Notes: generated by a model not told the origin, from the letters alone. A stretch of 64,000 nt of DNA from Thiodiazotropha sp037384425 (GCA_037384425.1 JARROA010000028.1:1-64000), one strand, 5' to 3'; numbered from the stretch's first letter, positions 7,696 to 16,327 are shown. A program made the numbers and translations.

Positions 7696-9081
7696 TCATC
7701 GCCCCAGCGATTCACGCAGGGCCTTGTAGGCATCGAATCCGCCACCGCCCGACTCCGCTTCTCCGTCGGCGGCCGGCGCTGTCTGTTCTGGTTGATCCAT
7801 GGCCGCAACCGATTCCATGGTCGCCACGTTCATCGCCGGCCGCTTGTCGCGTACCAGCATATTGGGATGGGTGAAGGGAGCGAGACGCTCGAGAAAATCC
7901 ATCACTTCCAGTACCGGCGAGCCCTTGAAGAAACGGGCCGAAGGAACATCCATCCACAGGCGGTCGGCGTAGCTGTAGAGCTCGTAGGGCTTGTCGCCGA
8001 CCTGGTCGCCGTCGAGATCGAATCCCTCATAGTCGTCCCAGTAGTTGCCCTCCCACAGATTGCGATTGGCGGTCTTGCCGCCGCCGGATACCGCCACCTG
8101 GGTGATGTTGCCCTTGAAGCGGTTGCCCTTCAGCAGATTGCCGGTCCAGTCGTTGAGGAAGAGTACGCCGATGCCGCTGTAGGCGATCAGGTTGTCCTCG
8201 ATCAGATTGGTGGTGTCGGGCTGAAACGGCGAAACGTCGAGATAGAGACCCGTCGCGCAGTAGAGGATCCGGTTGCCGATCACCTCCACGTCGGAGGTCT
8301 CCTTGAAGCCTATACCCATACCGATGGCGCCGGTGGCGTGGGTGATGGTGTTGTTCTTCAGATGCACGCCGTCGCTGTACATGACGAAGATACCCACCGA
8401 GTTGTCCGCGTAGTGGTTGTCGATCACTTCGTTGTATTGCGCATACATGAAATGGAGCGAGTAGCGGCCGCCACGGGCGTCGTTTCTGGCGATCAGGTTG
8501 TCCCGCGAATACCAGACCACGGTATCGCGGGAATTGCGAATGACATTGTCGGTGATCTTATTGTTGAAGCTGTACCAGAGCCGTATGGCATCACCCCGCA
8601 CCCCGAGTTCGAGGGGCTTCGAGGAGATGCGGTTCTCGCGTACGATGTTGTTCTTCGACTGCTGCAGGTCGATACCGAAGAGTGTGTCGTCGATCAGATT
8701 TCCTTTGATGACATTAAAATCTCCGCGCACCTGGATCCCGGAGTCGATGTCGTTGTGGGACTCGCCGGAGTTTGTCAGATGGAGCTGCTTCAAGGTCGCG
8801 CTGTCGGTCTTCAGATAGATCACCGAGCCTCTGCCGCCGGCGTCGATGGTGACCTCGTCGCGTCCGTCGATGGTCATCGGCCGGTCGATGGTCACGGGAC
8901 CGGCATAGGTGCCGGGTGGCGGCAGCAGCGTGCCGCCCGACTCGGTTGCGTCGACCAGCGTCTGGAAGGAGGGATAGGCGAGCGCCTGGCCGGCCGCTAC
9001 GATCAGTGCCACTCCGCAGAGCAGCGCTGAGAATCGATCATAGCGATTGCCGTTCAGCGTGTGCATGAGTTGAGGCCGCAC
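7696..9081 (-). CDS. nosD: NosD, periplasmic copper-cluster assembly protein
   Basis: 461 residues with an N-terminal signal peptide (hydrophobic stretch near residues 17-36) and a long right-handed beta-helix of carbohydrate-binding/CASH repeats, seen as recurring N-x-I and N-x-V-x-G-N turns from about residue 95 to 350. NosD is the periplasmic subunit of NosDFY and is needed for sulfide-bridged CuZ formation in N2O reductase. A less ordered C-terminal tail of about 70 residues (Ala/Glu/Gly-rich) follows the helix. The start is either the first ATG at 9081 or a second five codons later. The gene lies seven bases after the NosB-like gene. Confidence 0.9.
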   Translation of the reverse strand: MRPQLMHTLNGNRYDRFSALLCGVALIVAAGQALAYPSFQTLVDATESGGTLLPPPGTYAGPVTIDRPMTIDGRDEVTIDAGGRGSVIYLKTDSATLKQLHLTNSGESHNDIDSGIQVRGDFNVIKGNLIDDTLFGIDLQQSKNNIVRENRISSKPLELGVRGDAIRLWYSFNNKITDNVIRNSRDTVVWYSRDNLIARNDARGGRYSLHFMYAQYNEVIDNHYADNSVGIFVMYSDGVHLKNNTITHATGAIGMGIGFKETSDVEVIGNRILYCATGLYLDVSPFQPDTTNLIEDNLIAYSGIGVLFLNDWTGNLLKGNRFKGNITQVAVSGGGKTANRNLWEGNYWDDYEGFDLDGDQVGDKPYELYSYADRLWMDVPSARFFKGSPVLEVMDFLERLAPFTHPNMLVRDKRPAMNVATMESVAAMDQPEQTAPAADGEAESGGGGFDAYKALRESLGR

Positions 9082-9088
9082 ATCGGTT

Positions 9089-10279
9089 TCAGTCTGAACC
9101 GCCCTGCTTAAACTGGCGGAAGCGGAGCAGCGCGGCTACCGCCAGCACGACGGAGGTCAACAGCATGAGACCGAACCCGATGTAGGGATAGGAGTGGGTC
9201 GTGAACTGCGCCACCTTACCGTCTCCGAAAACTGTCGGCATAAAGGGTTTGACCGAAAAGGCACCCATATCGTTCAGGGTGTGCCCGTACCACCAGAGCC
9301 AGGCGGAGTAATCGATGACAAAGAATACGGGCAACGCGATCGGCACCAGCACCAGCAGCCAGTAGAGCAGACCGCCGTTCCTGCGCGATCCCCAGATCAC
9401 CAGCACCATCGCCGCCAGCAAACCCACGAAGACGACATTGACCGCCAGTTGCAGATTGGCCACCATGGGCACGATTTCGGCCGGATTGTTGAAATAGCGA
9501 CCCAGGCTCTTGGCATAGTGCCAGGACATGATCTGGAAGGTGCTGCCGTCCCAGGGTTCCAGGGTGTCGGATTTGGCCTGATCGATGTCGTAGGTCGTCT
9601 TCAACTGTTTGATCAGGTTGCTCTTGTCGATACCCGCGTGCTTGCTTTTCGCCCGTTTCTGCGCCTCCAACTGGGAAGGCAGGATTACCTCGACGCCGGA
9701 ATCCTCCAGCGACTGCTTCAGCGCCCCGGTGACACCGCCGATCACGATCTCCGGCTCTGCGCGCTCTTCGCCCGCTTCCTGATCGAGGGAAGTGACCAGG
9801 GCTGTGACATAACCCGCACTCTGCAACCTGAAACCATCCACGCCATAGAGCGTGTACCCCATCCAGGCGGCAATGCCGAGAAATCCGATGCCGAGCACGG
9901 CCATCCGCAGTTTCGGATTGGGAAACATGAAACCTACCAGCATGATGCCCATGAAGGCCATCAGAAACTGACTGAATGCACGTTCGACCGGACCGCCGGC
10001 GGCAATCGGGTACATGCCGACATAGTGGTTGATGGTGTCCATCTCATGCACGCAATCGAGGGCCTCTTCCTCGGTAATCTCCGTCTTCTGCTGTTTCTCG
10101 CAGCCGTTGAAGACACCGTTCATGTGGAAGTGGATACGCACGCCGTCGGGAAAGGACTCTTCGGGATAGTTCGGCGCGGTCAGCGAGACCCACCAGACCG
10201 GCGTATAGAAGATGACCGCCAGCAAGCCGATGGCGATCAGGGTGAGAGCGGCGACTTGGAGCGTTTGCTTGGACTGCAT
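9089..10279 (-). CDS. nosB: NosB-like membrane protein of clade II nos clusters
   Basis: A 396-residue integral membrane protein: TM1 about residues 9-30, a periplasmic loop of about 75 residues with two Cys and an IHFHMNGVFNGC segment, TM2-3 about 105-150, a large soluble loop, then three further helices, the last near 365-385. In clade II clusters (for example Wolinella and Dechloromonas) a membrane protein called NosB is encoded next to nosZ and nosD, with unclear function. Position and topology fit; the detailed match is from memory. His and Met residues in the first loop could interact with copper. Confidence 0.65.
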   Translation of the reverse strand: MQSKQTLQVAALTLIAIGLLAVIFYTPVWWVSLTAPNYPEESFPDGVRIHFHMNGVFNGCEKQQKTEITEEEALDCVHEMDTINHYVGMYPIAAGGPVERAFSQFLMAFMGIMLVGFMFPNPKLRMAVLGIGFLGIAAWMGYTLYGVDGFRLQSAGYVTALVTSLDQEAGEERAEPEIVIGGVTGALKQSLEDSGVEVILPSQLEAQKRAKSKHAGIDKSNLIKQLKTTYDIDQAKSDTLEPWDGSTFQIMSWHYAKSLGRYFNNPAEIVPMVANLQLAVNVVFVGLLAAMVLVIWGSRRNGGLLYWLLVLVPIALPVFFVIDYSAWLWWYGHTLNDMGAFSVKPFMPTVFGDGKVAQFTTHSYPYIGFGLMLLTSVVLAVAALLRFRQFKQGGSD

Positions 10280-10447
10280 GGCATTGAACTCGCTAGATGA
10301 GAATCAAACAGCTGGGACGATCGATGAGAATCGGATTGTCAACCGAACGACGAAATGTGTTTTGTGGCACGGATACCTGCGATGGATGGAACCATGTCAA
10401 CGCAGGTACCGTCGCCATCGCAACCGATGGCGACGTATCTGTTGTCA

Positions 10448-11194
10448 CTAATCGTAATCTGGATTCTGCCAGTCCTTCGAGGGCGCCAGATCCTCTTTCG
10501 GTACCGGAATCCGCGACACGTAGTTGATCACCATCTGCATGTCCTTGTCGGAAAAGTTCTTGATCTGATCCACCATGTCCGGATTGGCGTTGCGGCGCTT
10601 GCCGTCACGGATCCATTCGAACTGGCGCAGCATATAGGCATAGTGCTGCCCATGGATTTTCGGGAAGAACTTCTCGTTATTGCCTTCACCATTCTCACCG
10701 TGACAGCGTACGCAATTGTCCTTGTAGAGCTTCTTGCCTTCGGCAAATTCCGGGAACAGTTCGTTCCACGGGCCCTTGCCGTTCTCCGGATTCATCGGTA
10801 GTTTGGCGATGTAGGCGGTGACATCCGCCACCAGCTGCGCCGGATTGATCTCGCCTTCGTGATAGCCCGCGACCGACATGATCTGCTCGTCCAGGGCGAA
10901 GGGGTACATGGTGGGATTGTCACGGTTCTTGGCGCGGATGTCGGCCAACTGTTTGATCAGGACATTCCTATGCTGGCCTGCCAATTGCGGAAAGGTGCCA
11001 TCTTCCAGGCCCCAGCCCTCCAACAGGTGACATGCGGAGCAGACTTCGAAGACCGCGATACCGCGCTCGCGGTCGGGTTCCAGGTGCATGGCCTCGTCTT
11101 TCTCTCCGCCCGCTTCGTTCCAGGCTGCGGCTGTACCGCAGAGCAGTGCGCCGAGCGCGATGGCCAGGGTTTTCATCATGGGTTTTGCGTTCAT
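10448..11194 (-). CDS. diheme cytochrome c of the nos cluster
   Basis: A secreted 248-residue cytochrome with an N-terminal signal peptide (cleavage near Ala24) and two heme-binding motifs, CSACH near residue 54 and CVRCH near residue 161. Each is followed by the G-rich loop and distal Met region of class I cytochromes (FPQLAGQH and FPKIHGQH blocks). Clade II nos clusters encode cytochromes NosC1/NosC2 as electron donors to NosZ; this protein fills that place though it carries two hemes. A perfect FNR-type box lies about 140 bases upstream of its start, and the NosB-like gene follows after 168 bases. Confidence 0.85.
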   Translation of the reverse strand: MNAKPMMKTLAIALGALLCGTAAAWNEAGGEKDEAMHLEPDRERGIAVFEVCSACHLLEGWGLEDGTFPQLAGQHRNVLIKQLADIRAKNRDNPTMYPFALDEQIMSVAGYHEGEINPAQLVADVTAYIAKLPMNPENGKGPWNELFPEFAEGKKLYKDNCVRCHGENGEGNNEKFFPKIHGQHYAYMLRQFEWIRDGKRRNANPDMVDQIKNFSDKDMQMVINYVSRIPVPKEDLAPSKDWQNPDYD

Positions 11195-11331
11195 AGTTGG
11201 ATTCTCCAGTCCCTCCGTTCCAGGAAGGGGTGAACTGACTCAATCGGATTCGGTTTGCCGAAACACTGTCCGGAGGGTCAACAGGACCCGCGTGTTGAGA
11301 GACAGTGTTTCATGCGGCATATAAGTACACT

Positions 11332-11345
11332 TTGATATACATCAA
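11332..11345. promoter_or_regulatory. FNR/DNR-type box upstream of the diheme cytochrome gene
   Basis: TTGATATACATCAA is a perfect match to the palindromic FNR/CRP-family anaerobic consensus TTGAT-N4-ATCAA. It is in the spacer between two cytochrome genes of the nos cluster, about 140 bases upstream of the ATG at 11194. It implies an oxygen- or NO-responsive internal promoter for the nosC-B-D-G-H series. Whether FNR or a DNR/NNR-type regulator binds cannot be told. Confidence 0.75.
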
Positions 11346-11394
11346 CCGGACTGGAACGCAACATGTGTATGTGCATCCGGTCCAGGCGAAGGCT

Positions 11395-11733
11395 TTACTC
11401 GAGCGAGCTCAGCCAATCGGCAATGGCGCGCATCTCCTCTTCCGAGACCAGGCCCATGACCCCCTTCATGGCGGCCGTCTGACCGTTGCTGCGGGCGCCG
11501 GACTTGATGTCCTTCATCTGATTGAACGCGTAATCCGCATTCTGTCCAGCCAGCTTGGGATAGATCGGCATGATCGGGGTGTTGGCATCCTTACCGTGGC
11601 AGGACCAACAGGTTTTCTCCTTGAAGAGTGCGGCGCCGTCGAGTGCGAACGCTTGCATAAACGGGCCCGAGGCGATCAACAGCGCCGAGGCGGCAAGAGG
11701 GAGCTTGGCGATTTTCATTTCACTAATCCTCAA
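11395..11733 (-). CDS. monoheme cytochrome c (c553-like) of the nos cluster
   Basis: 112 residues: a signal peptide ending near Ala30, one heme motif CWSCH near residues 42-46, a PIMPIYPKLAGQNADY segment typical of class I cytochromes, and a Met-rich distal region (TAAMKGVMGLVSEEEM) that can supply the sixth ligand. It probably passes electrons to NosZ, whose gene ends 193 bases upstream in the direction of transcription. A weak hairpin lies in that spacer (11873-11893), along with a degenerate FNR-like palindrome, so it may have its own promoter. Confidence 0.85.
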   Translation of the reverse strand: MRISEMKIAKLPLAASALLIASGPFMQAFALDGAALFKEKTCWSCHGKDANTPIMPIYPKLAGQNADYAFNQMKDIKSGARSNGQTAAMKGVMGLVSEEEMRAIADWLSSLE

Positions 11734-11804
11734 TGTGGGTAAACATGCTCACCCGTCGGGGCGGAGCGGCGTGTTTACTCTATGACAACAATACAACGAA
11801 TGAC

Positions 11805-11818
11805 TTGAGCCATGTTAA
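11805..11818. promoter_or_regulatory. degenerate FNR-like palindrome
   Basis: TTGAGCCATGTTAA matches the left FNR half-site well and the right one poorly. It sits inside a wider near-palindrome GACTTGA-N6-TTAAGTC, about 75 bases upstream of the monoheme cytochrome start. Could be a weak anaerobic regulator site or another operator. Confidence 0.3.
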
Positions 11819-11872
11819 GTCGGTACGGCAATTTCCTTGATTAATACAGGTGATTTTCCGGTGCAATGTGAA

Positions 11873-11893
11873 GAGGGGCCATGACGGCCCCTC
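11873..11893 (-). terminator. hairpin downstream of nosZ, possible weak terminator
   Basis: GAGGGGCC and GGCCCCTC form an eight-pair perfect stem with a five-base loop, 33 bases beyond the nosZ stop on the minus strand. There is no clear uridine run after it, so it may stabilise the nosZ message 3' end or attenuate read-through into the cytochrome genes rather than fully terminate. Confidence 0.5.
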
Positions 11894-11925
11894 AGGATCA
11901 CTGCTTCAAGCAATCAGTCGTGAGG

Positions 11926-14226
11926 TCACTTGACCTTCTTCGCACCATGCTCCTCGAGGAAGGTTTTGGCGCGCAGACCCAGGTCAGCCGTCTTCACCTG
12001 ATACTGCCACCACTGACCGGCCCAGAGTGTGGCGTTCTGGTAATCGCCCTTGGAGGCAAACTCCTCGGACTTCTTCTTTGCCTCTTCGGCGAAGCCGAGC
12101 TGATCCGTGGCGTCCTCCACCAGGGCCACGACTTCCGGGAAGTCCTTGTAGTTGTGGCTGGTGATGAAGGTGACCACCGAGTCGATGACCGCCTGGGTGT
12201 CCACGTTGGTCTTGACCTGCTTGTCGTAGTCAGCCTGGGTGTACTGGGTGCCTTCCTTCATGCCCGTTTCTTTCGCAACGTAACCCTTGGGCGTGACCAG
12301 CATGTAACCCTGCATCTCCAGATGGAGTGCGGAACAGAACTCGGTGCAGTAGTAAGGGTAGACACCGGCTTTATCGGCCTTGAAGGTGTACGAGACGGTC
12401 TTGCCGGGCTCGATGGAGAGATTCACGTTGTGGTTGTACATGGCGAAGCCGTGGGTTTCGTCCTCGGCACGCTCCAGGTTGGTCAGATGAATCGAAACCG
12501 TGTCGCCCTCTTCCACCTCGATGATCTCTGGTGTGATGTGCGAACGGATGACCGTGCCGTAGATATGCACGACGCCGTCCTCGCCTTTCTCCACCTTCTC
12601 GCGGCCGGCGCGGGTCGCGTAGGGTGACTTGCTGTCGCTGCGGCTGTCCCAACCCGACCTGTAACGCACGGCAGGCTTCAGTTTATCGGCCTTGATGGCG
12701 GTCACGTAATGGGGTTCACCCAGCGGCAGCGGCATGTCGTAGAGCAGCTGCATCTTGTCGCCGCTGATGTCGATCAGCTGATGGTTCTGCGGATGCAGCG
12801 GTCCCACCGGATTGAAGCGGTCGATGGCCAGCTTGTTGAGCGCAACCAGATACTTGCCGTCCGGATGCACCGTCTCGCCTTCCATCGCCACCAGATGGCC
12901 GACGTTGTAGTGGATATGGAGTTGGTCCAGCACCTTGCCTTCGCAGTAGTCCCACTTGGTGATCATGGAGTCGACGTAGATGGAGGTGTAGACTACGCAC
13001 TTCTTCGCGTCATATTGGTTATGCAGCGGACCGAGTCCGACCTGAACCTGGGTATGCAGAGTATCCTTCAGGGAGATGATTGGAATCCCGTAGTCGTCCT
13101 TGCCCTCGAACTTCTTGTTCTTGATGGCGTTCTGGATCTTTTCCCAGCTGTAGACCCAGGCATGGCTATCGAGCTTGCCGGCTACGATGATGTGGGTGCC
13201 ATCGGGGCTGACATCGACGCCGTGAGGACTCTTGGGCTCGGGGATCAGATAGAGCAGGCCTTCTTTCACTGCCTGATCCATGGTGATCAGGTACATGCCC
13301 TTCTCTTTCTTGACCTTGCCGGCCTTGACCAGCTCTTCCGCTTTTTGCCAATTGGTCACGTGCAGGAAGTCGGTATCCTTCTGGGAGCAACCGGCCTCGA
13401 ACGGGGGACGACCACGCTCGATACCGCCCACGTAACGCTCGGAGCAGAAAGAGTTGGTGAAGCCCCAGCCCATGGAGGGTCCCTTACCGGCATCGGAGAG
13501 GTCCTGGCTGTAGGGAGGAAGTTCGATGGTCATCGACTGTGAGGGATCGATACGACCCTTTTCCTTATCGAACTTCCAGTAGGTGAGACCTCCGCGGTAT
13601 TTCTCGTTGAACTCTTCCAGCGGCACGAAATCGTCGCTGTAAGGCGCCGCATACTGGGTGGCTTCCATCACGTATTCGGTGTTCGGTGTGACGAAAGCGC
13701 CGCCGTGCTCGGATTTGAAGAAGGGATTGACGACGATCTGCTTGGTTTCGAAATCGTGCAGGTCGATTACGGCCAGGCGCGGATTCGCCTTGTCGTTGAT
13801 GAAGAGATACTTGCCGTCGAAATCGCCATCCTTCTCCGACAAGGCGGGATGATGGGTGTCGCCCATGTTGATGTCTTTGCCGTTGATGCGACCCTGCGCC
13901 AATACGGCCTTGGATTCATCGTCAAAGCCGTAACCCTGCCAGGGCTCGGGTGTAAAAACACCAATGTACTTGAGGATGCGCATGGACGGGATGCCGTAGA
14001 CAATCACCTGACCGCTCTGACCGCCCGAACTGAATGCAATATACTCGTCTCGACCGCCGGTCGGCGTATAGGTTTTGGCGGCAGCCAACAGATCCTGTTG
14101 GGTCAGGCCGCGTTCCTTCATGACCTCTTCAAGCGTCGATTGTGCCGAGGCGTTGGATGCGGCCCCCAAGCCGATACCCAACCCCAGGGCCAGTGCGGAT
14201 ATGCGTTTCAAGCTGTAACTAATCAT
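11926..14226 (-). CDS. nosZ: NosZ, nitrous-oxide reductase (clade II)
   Basis: NosZ reduces N2O to N2 in the periplasm using the CuA and CuZ copper centres. The 766-residue product starts with an ordinary Sec-type signal (cleavage near Ala28), lacking a twin-arginine pair, which marks the atypical clade II enzymes. CuZ ligand motifs are visible: DTHHP near residue 123, EHGGAF, SPHGVDVSPDGTHI, GPLHNQ and HIHYNVGH. The cupredoxin end carries the CuA motif CTEFCSALHLEM (about 627-638). Beyond it is a helical tail of about 120 residues with no heme motif. It is the first gene of the nos series; an FNR-type box lies 86 bases upstream. Confidence 0.97.
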   Translation of the reverse strand: MISYSLKRISALALGLGIGLGAASNASAQSTLEEVMKERGLTQQDLLAAAKTYTPTGGRDEYIAFSSGGQSGQVIVYGIPSMRILKYIGVFTPEPWQGYGFDDESKAVLAQGRINGKDINMGDTHHPALSEKDGDFDGKYLFINDKANPRLAVIDLHDFETKQIVVNPFFKSEHGGAFVTPNTEYVMEATQYAAPYSDDFVPLEEFNEKYRGGLTYWKFDKEKGRIDPSQSMTIELPPYSQDLSDAGKGPSMGWGFTNSFCSERYVGGIERGRPPFEAGCSQKDTDFLHVTNWQKAEELVKAGKVKKEKGMYLITMDQAVKEGLLYLIPEPKSPHGVDVSPDGTHIIVAGKLDSHAWVYSWEKIQNAIKNKKFEGKDDYGIPIISLKDTLHTQVQVGLGPLHNQYDAKKCVVYTSIYVDSMITKWDYCEGKVLDQLHIHYNVGHLVAMEGETVHPDGKYLVALNKLAIDRFNPVGPLHPQNHQLIDISGDKMQLLYDMPLPLGEPHYVTAIKADKLKPAVRYRSGWDSRSDSKSPYATRAGREKVEKGEDGVVHIYGTVIRSHITPEIIEVEEGDTVSIHLTNLERAEDETHGFAMYNHNVNLSIEPGKTVSYTFKADKAGVYPYYCTEFCSALHLEMQGYMLVTPKGYVAKETGMKEGTQYTQADYDKQVKTNVDTQAVIDSVVTFITSHNYKDFPEVVALVEDATDQLGFAEEAKKKSEEFASKGDYQNATLWAGQWWQYQVKTADLGLRAKTFLEEHGAKKVK

Positions 14227-14311
14227 TACCCATCCCCATGGTTATCGTGATGTTTTGGCAATGCCGATGGCATGCCGAGGAAGGATAGTGCCATGTGCGT
14301 GATTTGCCACA

Positions 14312-14325
14312 TTGATGTATGTCAA
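14312..14325. promoter_or_regulatory. FNR/DNR-type box upstream of nosZ
   Basis: TTGATGTATGTCAA differs from the TTGAT-N4-ATCAA consensus at one position and is palindromic in its outer bases. It lies about 86 bases upstream of the nosZ ATG, a usual place for an activator-dependent anaerobic promoter. Together with the box at 11332 it suggests that at least two nos transcripts respond to the same regulator. Confidence 0.65.
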
Positions 14326-14407
14326 AACGCACAGTGCCTGATTTGTTCTCCACCTTATGGAGCAAAAATAAAAAATATATTTACAGCAAATACAGTGTGA
14401 TGTGATT

Positions 14408-14430
14408 TATCATCGAATTAAGCGATGATA
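14408..14430. promoter_or_regulatory. perfect inverted repeat between nosZ and the ZnuA-Sco gene
   Basis: TATCATCG and CGATGATA are perfect eight-base arms around a seven-base AT-rich spacer. It is in the 292-base intergenic region, about 180 bases upstream of nosZ and 90 bases after the fusion gene stop. There is no T-tract, so an operator is more likely than a terminator. The regulator is unknown. Confidence 0.4.
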
Positions 14431-14518
14431 TGATTTCTTATGATCACTTTCTATGAAAACTGCCAAGTATCGTTACGATTATCAATAAAAAATCAATTAT
14501 CAAAAACTTGGTTTTCAG

Positions 14519-15973
14519 TCAGTGCATCGATGCCCTCAACTCTTTCGCCAAGTCTGCGGGAGAAATGCCATGCGCGAATTTCCTGAGGAATCGGCCATCG
14601 GGATCGAGCAGGTAAAGACTCGCTGAGTGATCCATGAGATAGAGATCGGGGTCTCCCCCATCCTCGACCACTTTTTCATACCTTGCTTTGTAGATGGAAG
14701 CGACCCGGTCGATCATCTCACGCGAGCCCGTGAGGCCGATCAACCGGTTGTCGTAGTATTGTACGTAATCACGCATTTTCTCTATGGTGTCGCGCTCGGG
14801 ATCGATGGTGATGAAATAAGGTTGGATCCGGTTGGCCTCATCACCCAACAGATGCAGCGCCTGAGACAATACCTGCAGTGAGGTTGGACAGATATCCGGA
14901 CAATAGGTGTATCCAAAATAGAGTATGACGTATTTGCCGCGCATGGTCTCCGGACTGACCACCCGTCCGTGATGATCGGTCAACAGAAACTGCCCACCTC
15001 CCAAACCGTTGCCGACAGGATGGGCCGAAGTCTCGGCTTGCGCCTCCGCCCTCGCCTGTTCGGCGAGCTGCATGTCGGCGTTCAGGCAGCGCTTGATCTG
15101 ATCGGTGTTGTAGTCCATGAGCTCGAAGTAGAGATCGGGACCCGGCTGCATACCGACACCAAAGCTGTTGAGGATGCCATGGTTCGCCGCTGTTCCCTGC
15201 AGCACGAGATCGATGTTATCCGTCGGCATCCCCTTCTCGGAAAGCAGGCAGACCGCCTCGCCGGAAACGAGGCGCTGACGGGCGGTGAGCAGATCGCCCG
15301 CCTGCAGTGGCTGCAATGGCGAGCCCCCTGCATGAGCGAGAATCTTGAGTGCGTAGGCCTGTTCGAAATATTGCAGGGTGTCGTAGTACTGAACGCCGAG
15401 ACCTGCCTTCATGCCACGATAGCCGTATTCGTACTCCCGGTCGATGCGCGCGAGACGCTCCAGCATCTGTCTCCGGTTGCGCTCGTAGAGATGGGCGCGC
15501 ATCGGGTCCCTGTCCTGCAACAGTCGGGTGATGTCATCGAGCAGGATCAGAACATTGCGATTGTCGAGCCAGAAGACAGGATCGCGTTGATCCGGATCGC
15601 TGCGCGAGGGAAGAATCTTCAGCTCCCGGTTCGACAGTAGCTCGATGCGCTCCAAGCGGGGAGTATCGAGGCTTTGCAGGCTCTGCGCCAGACCAGGCTC
15701 CAGCTCCGGTCCGACCCAGAACAGCAAATCAGCTTCCTTCAGCAGTTCGATGGCGTCACTGTCCGGTGTGTAGCGATAAGGCAATGTGTCGTCGTCGATC
15801 AGGAGAACCGGTCCTTCGATACCCTGCATCAGACCGGCCACGATGGAGTGCAGCGGTTTGACGCTGACCACAACCCGTAGGGACGATGTCTCTGCCGAGA
15901 GTGATTGGGGTATGGCGAACAACAGCAGGATCAGTAGCCACCGGAGAGCGGTGCAAGAGTGGTGCCTTGACAT
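14519..15973 (-). CDS. ZnuA-like metal-binding protein fused to a Sco copper chaperone
   Basis: 484 residues with a signal peptide (cleavage near Ala27). Residues about 32-300 match the ZnuA/TroA-type periplasmic substrate-binding fold: VVVSVKPLHSIVAGLM opening, a shortened acidic linker, ADLLFWVGPELEPGL, and later YFEQAYALKILAH and LLSEKG segments. Residues about 325-483 form a Sco1/SenC thioredoxin-fold domain with YTYCPDICPT (Cu ligands Cys and Cys) and the distal His in LMDHSASLYLLDPDG. Sco proteins deliver copper to CuA sites. Being just upstream of nosZ, it may load NosZ CuA. Fusion of these two domains in one reading frame is unusual. The normal His-rich ZnuA loop seems absent. Confidence 0.85.
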   Translation of the reverse strand: MSRHHSCTALRWLLILLLFAIPQSLSAETSSLRVVVSVKPLHSIVAGLMQGIEGPVLLIDDDTLPYRYTPDSDAIELLKEADLLFWVGPELEPGLAQSLQSLDTPRLERIELLSNRELKILPSRSDPDQRDPVFWLDNRNVLILLDDITRLLQDRDPMRAHLYERNRRQMLERLARIDREYEYGYRGMKAGLGVQYYDTLQYFEQAYALKILAHAGGSPLQPLQAGDLLTARQRLVSGEAVCLLSEKGMPTDNIDLVLQGTAANHGILNSFGVGMQPGPDLYFELMDYNTDQIKRCLNADMQLAEQARAEAQAETSAHPVGNGLGGGQFLLTDHHGRVVSPETMRGKYVILYFGYTYCPDICPTSLQVLSQALHLLGDEANRIQPYFITIDPERDTIEKMRDYVQYYDNRLIGLTGSREMIDRVASIYKARYEKVVEDGGDPDLYLMDHSASLYLLDPDGRFLRKFAHGISPADLAKELRASMH

Positions 15974-15979
15974 AACCCG

Positions 15980-16327
15980 TCACTCCCGGTTGTAGACCGA
16001 CTCCAGATTCCGCAACGCCGCATCGACTTCACGGTTCAGAGCCTGCGGGCTCGGACAGCTGGCATTGTTTTCGATGAAGGCCATGAAGGAGCGGTTGGTC
16101 TCATAGTCGAACAGCTCCCCCAGTTGGCGCTTTTTTGGCAGATTGGCCACCAGGGCCCTTTTCATCCGCTGCGTCTCTGCCAGAGCATTGCAGTGCAGCG
16201 CGACACCATTGAGTTTGCCGAGTGCGCGAATCGCTGAGAGCCGGTCCTCGGATTCGGCAAATACAGAAGTCCACCCCAGCGCCATCGTGAGCGGCAGGAG
16301 CAACGATAACCGGTATTGAAACTTCAT
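15980..16327 (-). CDS. small secreted protein cotranscribed with the ZnuA-Sco gene
   Basis: 115 residues: a signal peptide (hydrophobic residues 8-23, cleavage after VFA near 23), then a helical domain with two cysteines (HCNA near residue 46 and SCPS near 91). Its stop is six bases before the start of the ZnuA-Sco fusion gene on the same strand, so the two are very likely one operon. A structural or chaperone role near copper delivery is only an inference from context. I do not recognise a named family. Confidence 0.65.
   Translation of the reverse strand: MKFQYRLSLLLPLTMALGWTSVFAESEDRLSAIRALGKLNGVALHCNALAETQRMKRALVANLPKKRQLGELFDYETNRSFMAFIENNASCPSPQALNREVDAALRNLESVYNRE

Noticed and set aside
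7792..9030. 412-codon open frame on the plus strand opposite nosD
   Set aside because: It is the mirror of a GC-rich real gene; the product has no family-like pattern and nosD is unmistakable.
9194..10300. 368-codon open frame opposite the nosB-like gene
   Set aside because: Low-complexity His/Gln/Asp-rich translation typical of antisense shadow; the minus-strand gene has clear membrane helices and fits the cluster.
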